From Stentor coeruleus (lineage: Eukaryota > Ciliophora > Heterotrichea > Heterotrichida > Stentoridae), in assembly GCA_001970955.1 (NCBI GenBank), contig MPUH01001133.1, positions 1-23,158 on the forward strand: DNA of 23,158 bases, read 5' to 3'. Position 1 is the stretch's first letter; each line of letters starts with the position of its first letter. Positions 16,916-23,158 of this stretch are shown here, in pieces. The notes under the pieces are model-generated. The model searched no databases, had not been told where the DNA came from, and saw only the letters and a program-made list of their open reading frames with translations. The position numbers and the translations under genes are program-made.

Positions 16916-19900
16916 TTATTTTTTTAAAATCTTAACTAATGGGGCAAATAATATCTGCTTCTTTTCAATTGTAAGAGTATTCCAGTACATAGGTGTTAGA
17001 GGGAAAATATTATAATTAAGCGAAGTCTTTAATTGACCCATAATCAAATGATGAATAGCATCTATCCCAGTTTCATTACCTTTTTCATTATAAAAACAAT
17101 CGGTCTCAGAAAACAAAAGAAGCCCAAGCTTTATCGAATTAAACGCCATATCAATTCTCCAGCCAGTTTTACTATCAACTAAATTTTCTGTATAATTAGT
17201 CACAATAGATTTTAATCTAATTTTTTCATCAATAAAATTCAAGATTTCTTGTTTTAAATGCTTTATAGTTAAATCCCTATCCTTTTGTTTTTGCCACATT
17301 TTTACTGCTAAAACACAATCATCAGTTGCAGGAATGTCGTATTTATTATGAATAGCTTTGATTTTTAGATACCTCATAAGATCAGCAGTTGGGAGTTCAG
17401 GATTTAAACTAACTTCAGGTGAATCTTCACGTAAATTCATATTATTCGATACAACAATTCTTGGTTCAAATTGTGTTGTATATTTGAAACTTTTATAATA
17501 TTTTAGTGAGTTTTTAATACTGACCATTTGTTGTTCTGTTGGCTTATTTTGAAGAAGTTCTTCTTTAAATTTATCTTCAAGATTTATTGGTAATTTTATA
17601 TTAGAATCAGTTGCATAATATATGAAAAAGAAATTGATTAAGTCATCTAAAGATAAAAAATGCCAACTTTGATATTTATCGATTAGATTAAAAACTGTAT
17701 CAAACAAACCTTTTTGATTTCCTGAAAAAGATAATATTTTAAGTATACAAGAAATCATATTAATAAGGTCTTGTTCTTTTTGTATTGACTCAGCTAAATT
17801 AAGGTATCTATTAATTGTTGATGGTATAAACATTTTGTGTTTTGAAAGGACTTCGAGATATTCCAGATTTTTATATGTGCATTCAATATTTTGTTGCATC
17901 ATGCCAATTTTTTTACGTGTTTCAGCATTTGCATCCATAATAAGCATTTCGTTTATAGTAAAATCTAATGTTTTATTGAGTTTTGATTGCAGTTCTGGGT
18001 TCACCTGTTCCCAGTTATTTTTAAGAAAGGAAAAAATTTTAGCAAGGTCGTGATTTTGTGGAGTGTCGTTGCTTGGTTTTTCAATAAAAGCATCGAAATT
18101 TTCAAGGATAAAAGAAGAAAATGCATGATAGTTTATGTCTTGTACATTGTTGATAACTAGTTTTACAAAATCTTTAACTAATTTTTGGCTGATTTTTGGC
18201 TGCCAACGGGGAATAAAATTTAAATTTGCACTGGTTTTAAGGATTAGATTTGAGTCTTGAATATTGTGTATCATAATCATAATCATTGTTTTGATTAAAG
18301 GCTCACCGAAAAGAGATTTAGCTTCAAGGTTTGAAATTGTATTTTCAATATTTTCTGGAGTCCAGTTTAAGGTTTGGTATATGGCAAGATAAAAATTTCC
18401 TAGTTTAATATCTTGTTTTTCAAGGGTTTCTGGGATTTTGTTTATGGTTGATATCATATAATATAAAGCTTCCATGTTTTCTGGGTCTAGTTTTTTTAAA
18501 GATTTAATTCCCGAGTTTATTATTGGAAGAAGGTCTGCAGAATTGAAACAGTCTCGATACTTCCATAAGGCCATTGAATATGATAATAGGTTATTTGAAG
18601 TGATTTCTGTAGAGAAAAGAGATAATTCTGGGTTTTCAGAGCAAGCAAAAGAGTTATAAAAGCTAAACACCACCGGACTATTAGGCTTATGATACTTGAG
18701 TATATTATGAATCTTATTGACAAGATACACCTTCTCCTTAAACCCTAACACCCTAAAAGAGCTGAACTGATAATTATATATCGGCAACTCCTCCGAAGCC
18801 AATAAAAGTCCTTTCTGTATATCTTCCAACAAGTCGATTTTCGGTACAAAAATCTTATCACTATTCTCAAACCCAGACAAGTCTATAAGTAGCTTAGAAA
18901 ACAGATCTTCTTTAATCATATGCGGCAAATAAATAACACAAAGTTTCAAAAGCGAATCTAAATTCAAATTATTCTCATGAATCAAGCATTTCGACAATAA
19001 ATTTATCCTATTTATAACCTGTGAAAATGAATCATTTTTATGTAAAGCATACAAAGTATCTACATAAAGAGCTAATCCATTAGTATCAAGTAAATTATGT
19101 GATGCAAGCCTAAATATCCTTTACACTTCAATAATATTATTCCCAATATCTTCAGAAAGTACACCTTTTTCAGATAAAATCTTAGCTAATCGATTTAATG
19201 TTATAGGTGGAGATTTTTTTAAAAACTCTTTAGGTAATAAATCAATATAATATATCACATTAAATGGGATTTCAGCACCTGAATTATATAATCCAAACAA
19301 TAAACCTAATAGTTTTTCAGAAGACATATCAGGTAAAACATCATAAACTCTTATTAAAGTATTCTCTATAAACTGTTTATGTGTTTTATTACATCCAACT
19401 GGAAGATTTTCTAGGATATAAAACAAGTCTAATGGATTGATATCTTCAAGATTCCCTGCCCGATCAAGCATTTTGTTTTTTAAAGCTAATATTGTGGGTG
19501 TAGGATCTTTAAGCATAAGATTTGCTATGGTTAAAAGCCTAGCAATTTCTAAAGAACTAGTTTTATCAGAAATTTTAAGTGCCTGAACAAAAACTTTTTC
19601 AATGTTTTCTGATGAGAATTTTTCAAGTTCAGCATTGATGCGTTTTTTGAAAAAATCTTGAAGGGTGTGCATGGAACTGATGAATGAAATTAATTGAGGG
19701 AATGATGCTTGTTCGATATTATTAAGAATATGATTCCATATTGGGGCCATACAAGTAGGTTCTGTGTTTAAAAGTATGTTTATATCTAGCTGAGATATTT
19801 GATAAGGGTCTTTAAGATTATTCAATACTTGGAATATGTCTGATAAAGGGATTTGTTCTAGGCCAGAGTTACTTTTAAGGATGATATACCGAAGATCTAT

Positions 19901-20233
19901 GGCGCCATGACCACGTTCATCAATTAACAATGAAGATAAAAAGTCTAAAAGTTGCTTTTTCGTACAATTAGATGGTATTAGAAAGTCTTGATTACGTTTT
20001 AAGATTTCTTTTAGAAGGAAAGAACTTGATAAGTTGTTTAGTGAGGATTTACCTAAGTCCTCATTTCTTATTTTCATGTTCGATAATATTTGTATATAGT
20101 CATTGTCTTTTAAACGTGATATAAGCTCTTCTCTTGTTCCTATTCTTTTTAATCCTCTTTGAGCTAATTCTTCTTTTAGTTTTAATAATGAGAGCTTGCT
20201 CCAGTTATCAGCTGTGCATAGTTTCCTTAGCAT
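16916..20233 (-). CDS. SAP- and RAP-domain protein, probably mitochondrial (spliced, 1100 aa)
   Basis: The coding sequence is complement(join(16916..19109,19125..20233)). Unspliced, it looks like two genes: a frame ending in TAA at 19121 and a second frame with no ATG near its beginning, in which the first plausible codon at 19054 is TTG. Removing a 15-nt GTAAAGGATATTTAG joins them in frame through Val-Leu-Ala-Ser-His into 1100 residues. The N-terminus (MLRKLCTADNWSK) fits a mitochondrial presequence. A SAP motif (LSLLKLKEELAQRGLKRIGTREEL) spans about residues 14-37, then helical repeat-like sequence covers most of the protein. The last 85 residues (GWRIDMAF...LGLLLFSETDCF...FPLTPMYWNTL) match a RAP domain, common at the end of organellar RNA-binding proteins such as FASTK and octotricopeptide-repeat types. 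A role in mitochondrial RNA processing or rRNA fragments is inferred. Stop TAA. Confidence 0.8.
19110..19124 (-). other. 15-nt spliceosomal intron in the SAP/RAP gene
   Basis: On the minus strand this reads GTAAAGGATATTTAG: 15 nt, GTA start, TAG end, A at position 10, matching the intron at 823-837. It interrupts a Val codon after its second base (GT|G) and the frame downstream is open for 730 codons. Without splicing, a TAA arises from the GTG-TAA at the boundary. Confidence 0.88.
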
Positions 20234-20714
20234 TAAAACTACTTATACAACATTTTTTGATCAAAGTTTTAATAAGAAATTTATATGCTTTTTTATAATA
20301 AGGTGTGATAGTTTATGAGATTTTATGTAAAGAGAGAATAAAGGTTAAGTTTTTTAAGGCAGAATGCTTAAATGTTGGATGATAAAGTTAAGAGATTGTG
20401 TATGGGGAGAGTTAAATTTAGGATTTGGGTGAGTTATAAGGTTTTGATATATAATTTTTTACTAGTATATTAGATTGTGTTAGGTTTATGTTGGATATTT
20501 AGGGTTTTAGATGAAGATATTATTTGTTATATGCTATATTTATAAATATAAACTGTATAAGATAATGATTTTTTATAGATTATAAGTCTATTGTTTAGAA
20601 TACTATTAAACTGACTATCATGATCTTTATAATCTTTTCTTTATAGTTATTATCATAATATAAGTTTTTATTATTAATCTTAATATATCTAATATAAGTC
20701 AACTAGTTACTTAG
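20234..20714. promoter_or_regulatory. 5' flank of the SAP/RAP gene
   Basis: This stretch is non-coding. The part next to the gene is G-rich and C-poor on the plus strand (20341-20460: 32 G, 2 C by hand count), so it is C-rich and G-poor on the gene's own strand. Beyond about 20500 the sequence becomes very AT-rich with little bias. No RNA gene or specific promoter motif is recognisable. Confidence 0.5.
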
Positions 20715-20999
20715 CCTAAAAGTAATTCTAATAAGATTATAGAAGAGTTTGCAAAGATCAAAGGGACTAGATAGTAATTACTTCGTCCATATGTACGTGC
20801 TGCATACAACAAAAATGCTAGTTGCTTTTTCATAGGATTGCTATAGCCGTCTATGCCTTCTAAAGAGTCTAATTTGTCTGTTTAGCAATTACATTTCTTA
20901 AGGAAGTATCTTGGGTTTAGAATTGCTAAGGTATTGAATAAGAGAATGCAGGCCTCAAAAAGACAAAATAAGCTGAAAGCCATATTAACTAGATTATAA
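20715..20999 (+). pseudogene. Coding-like remnant with four in-frame stops
   Basis: This island is visibly less AT-rich than its surroundings. Read in one plus-strand frame it gives protein-like sequence with varied codons: SNSNKIIEEFAKIKGTR, then LLRPYVRAAYNKNASCFFIG, then PSMPSKESNLSV, then QLHFLRKYLGFRIAKVLNKR and a basic QASKRQNKLKAI end. Stops interrupt the frame at 20772 (TAG), 20775 (TAA), 20844 (TAG) and 20883 (TAG), before TAA at 20997. None falls at the end of a plausible 15-16-nt intron. I do not recognise the family, and it does not resemble another gene here. The G-rich, C-poor sequence that follows resembles the 3' flank of a plus-strand gene. A decayed gene is the best reading; chance is possible. 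Confidence 0.45.
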
Positions 21000-21691
21000 T
21001 CAAATACTTTTTTGTGTATTTCATAGTAAAATTAGATTATTTTATGGGTTTTTTGATATGATTAGTTTGAAAAGTAAGGATTTTTTTATGGAATTATTAT
21101 GATGAATAGTTTTTTTTAGGTAGGGTAGTCTTTTAGATATATTTTTTTTTGTAGTTTTTACAAAGGGAGGTAGTTATTGTATGTGTTTAAAAAGATTTTA
21201 TTTTTTAGGGTTTATGTAAGATATGATTGAAGACTGGAGTAATTGTCTGGTAATGATGAGGCTTTGAATTTTTTAGACTTAGTTTAATGTTAGTTTTTTG
21301 ATAAATGGACTGAGGGAATTAGTTGTAATTTTTGAAGTTGTGGTTTATTATAATTTTTTTTATTTTAGGCAAGGATAAATGCTTTTTTGTTGTTGATATT
21401 TTGTATTATAAGAAATTTATTTTTAAGCTTTTTTAACAATTGTATGAAAGCTTGGAAGATTTAGCAAATGGTTTCCTATCGAAACACATACATTAAACAA
21501 CGTCTCAGAATTCTAGGTAAGGGAAAATAGTTAAAAGAGTATTAAAAACCTTTAAACTCTATATAAAACTCACAGCAACATAATCTTCTTTAACAAAAAA
21601 CTTCCAATTTATAAATTATTATACATACCATTATCATAAATTCGTCATATTTTTCGCCTTAAACATAAATAAAAATTATCTTTACACCCTA
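21000..21691. other. G/T-rich then C/A-rich intergenic stretch
   Basis: From 21000 to about 21450 the plus strand is rich in T and G and nearly free of C, with many T-runs. From about 21470 to 21691 it becomes richer in C and A. The right part is the 3' flank of the minus-strand kinase. The left part has no intact gene next to it other than the remnant at 20715-20999. No coding sequence, tRNA or repeat array is seen. Confidence 0.45.
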
Positions 21692-22600
21692 TCAATCTAA
21701 AAACCACAAATGCCCCAAAGCTTCTTCAGCTGAAATCCTCTTATCAGGGTCAATCTCAAGTATTTTCCTCATAAAATCCCTTAAGCTAACAGAAATTTCC
21801 AATCTGCAAAACTCATCAATCTGAAAAGGATTTTCTTTTATCCTTTTATAAACAGCTTCTTTTCCAATCTCATTATAAGGATTTTTACCTGAAATCAATA
21901 CATATAATGATATCCCAGCACTCCATATATCTACTTTTTCATTATAATTCCCTATAAAAACTTCAGGTGCTGTATAAATTAAAGTTCCATAACACCCAAT
22001 TGTTTTTTCATTTACGTTTAATTCTGAAGCACTTCCGAAATCAGCAATTTTTATTTCATTTTCTGTTGAAGAAACTAATAAAATGTTTTCTGGTTTTATG
22101 TCTCTATGGACGATATTATTGTCGTGTATGTAGGCTAAAGCTTGGAAGATTTGTTTGAATATTTCTTTTAGAGAAGATTCAGTAAAATTACCATACTTTC
22201 TTAGATGATTATATAAACTGTTACCTTTACAAAGCTCAGTAACGATATAATAGTTATGATAATCTTCAAAACATTCGTAAATATGCAAGATTTTAGGATG
22301 GGTTAGACTTTTAAGTAATGAGACTTCTTTTAATAAATTTGATAATAGTTGTATATGATTTAATGCCTTGGATTTAGATATTATTTTTAGAGCTCTATAA
22401 GTATTAGTAGATACATGCTTGCAAGCCATAACTTCAGAATATCCTCCTGCACCTAAAAATGATAAAACATTATAATCTAATATATGTGAATCATTATCTT
22501 CAAAAAAATTATCTTGTAAGCTTTTCAATCTTGATTCAATATTAGCATTCATTAAAGACGAGGTGACAAAAGTTTTTTTTTTTAAATTAGCACAGCCCAT
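21692..22600 (-). CDS. CDPK/CaMK-type Ser/Thr kinase with acylation motif, no EF-hands
   Basis: From the ATG at 22600 this is a 302-residue kinase starting MGCANLKKKTF. Gly2 and Cys3 followed by basic residues form a typical N-myristoylation/palmitoylation signal, as in many CDPKs, and point to a membrane location. An in-frame ATG at 22657 would add 19 hydrophobic residues (MLSIFLLLILNLISVSVII) and hide Gly2, so I prefer 22600. The domain spans about residues 43-301: glycine loop GAGGYSEV, Lys72, Glu92, HRDIKPEN with Asp167, DFG Asp187 and APE at 211-213. The loop lacks an RD-type phospho-Thr surrounded by basic residues. Catalytic residues are intact. It ends directly after the subdomain XI helix (GHLWFLD), so the autoinhibitory segment and EF-hands of true CDPKs are missing. 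Stop TGA, followed at once by TAG. Confidence 0.8.
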   Translation of the reverse strand: MGCANLKKKTFVTSSLMNANIESRLKSLQDNFFEDNDSHILDYNVLSFLGAGGYSEVMACKHVSTNTYRALKIISKSKALNHIQLLSNLLKEVSLLKSLTHPKILHIYECFEDYHNYYIVTELCKGNSLYNHLRKYGNFTESSLKEIFKQIFQALAYIHDNNIVHRDIKPENILLVSSTENEIKIADFGSASELNVNEKTIGCYGTLIYTAPEVFIGNYNEKVDIWSAGISLYVLISGKNPYNEIGKEAVYKRIKENPFQIDEFCRLEISVSLRDFMRKILEIDPDKRISAEEALGHLWFLD

Positions 22601-23158
22601 AATTATTACTGAAACACTGATTAGATTTAAGATTAGTAATAAGAAAATGGAAAGCATGACGTTTAAACAAAAAAACTTAGGAAAACATTCTAAAAATCAC
22701 AACTCGTCCTACTTAAATCAGAATATTTAACTTATCTATCAGAATCTTATATGCAATACCTTTTTTTAGTTATCTGATAAGCATTTTAGTTGTAAATTTA
22801 TTTAACTTATATATAAGAATTTTAGTAAAGAGAATATATAATAAATAAATAAGTTGATGATTAGATAATTGTTTTATGTGCGTAAAAAGTTTAAGGATAT
22901 AAGTATTTAAGATCTCAGCTTTAATGCTGATTTTTATTATTTTAGAAAATTAATCAAAATAAAAAAATTAGGAAATCGAACAAGGTGCTTTTGTATATTT
23001 TTTTTGTATGGTGATAGACTTGTGATGAATTCAGATATGATTTGCAAAGTAATTTTTTTGATAGGATGATTTTGTTAAGGTAAAATCTAATATTTTACAA
23101 GAGAATTTTATATAATCAGAGCTTACAGGTCATACTTCTAATATAAAAAGTATTGCAA
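22601..23158. promoter_or_regulatory. 5' flank of the kinase gene to window end
   Basis: These 558 bp are very AT-rich and stop-dense. They should hold the kinase 5' untranslated region and promoter; the frame stays open up to an ATG at 22657 that I read as untranslated. Two similar ATTTAACTTAT strings lie near 22726 and 22799. No further gene, RNA or telomeric repeat is seen at the right edge. Confidence 0.45.

Noticed and set aside
22601-22657. A hydrophobic 19-residue N-terminal extension of the kinase, like a signal anchor.
   Set aside because: The internal MGCANLKKK start is a standard acylation signal of this kinase group, so the upstream codons are more likely untranslated. Kept as an alternative only.

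Overview
This window looks like macronuclear DNA of a heterotrich ciliate, most likely Stentor or a close relative. It is AT-rich, the genes are mostly intronless and closely packed, and two genes carry an intron of exactly 15 nt (GTA...TAG with A at position 10), the tiny-intron type known from heterotrichs. All of the roughly 49 Trp codons in the predicted proteins are TGG. TAA and TAG end almost every gene; one gene ends TGA-TAG. This fits the standard code of Stentor better than the UGA=Trp code of Blepharisma. Gene content is ciliate-like: ciliary axoneme and basal-body proteins, many kinases, and mitochondrial RNA-binding proteins.

Layout. 1-3.1 kb: a three-finger C2H2 protein (minus, one intron) and the DRC10/IQCD axonemal coiled-coil protein (minus). 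3.1-5.2 kb: a dual-specificity phosphatase (plus, head to head with DRC10), a decayed copy of a ubiquitin-like fusion gene, and its intact paralogue. 5.8-7.8 kb: three plus-strand genes 34-48 bp apart: a basic orphan, a USP-like protein that seems to lack its catalytic histidine, and an acidic orphan. 7.9-9.9 kb: ARMC9 (minus). 10.5-13.1 kb: mitochondrial MnSOD and, 29 bp further on, a large IQ-motif protein (plus). 13.2-16.5 kb: an Aurora-like kinase with a helical tail and an F-BAR protein (both minus). 16.9-20.2 kb: one long SAP/RAP-domain gene (minus), split into two frames by a 15-nt intron. 20.2-21.7 kb: gene-poor, with a coding-like remnant. 21.7-22.6 kb: a CDPK-type kinase (minus) with an N-terminal acylation motif and no EF-hands.

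Themes. DRC10 (nexin-dynein regulatory complex) and ARMC9 (ciliary base) are ciliary genes. The ubiquitin-like fusion and the probable pseudo-deubiquitinase lie 1.2 kb apart, but a functional link is only an inference. No operon, virus, transposon, CRISPR array or tRNA was recognised. The most unusual large-scale signal is a strong G/C strand skew in the long intergenic regions, which flips sign over a short distance and tracks gene orientation in most but not all places.
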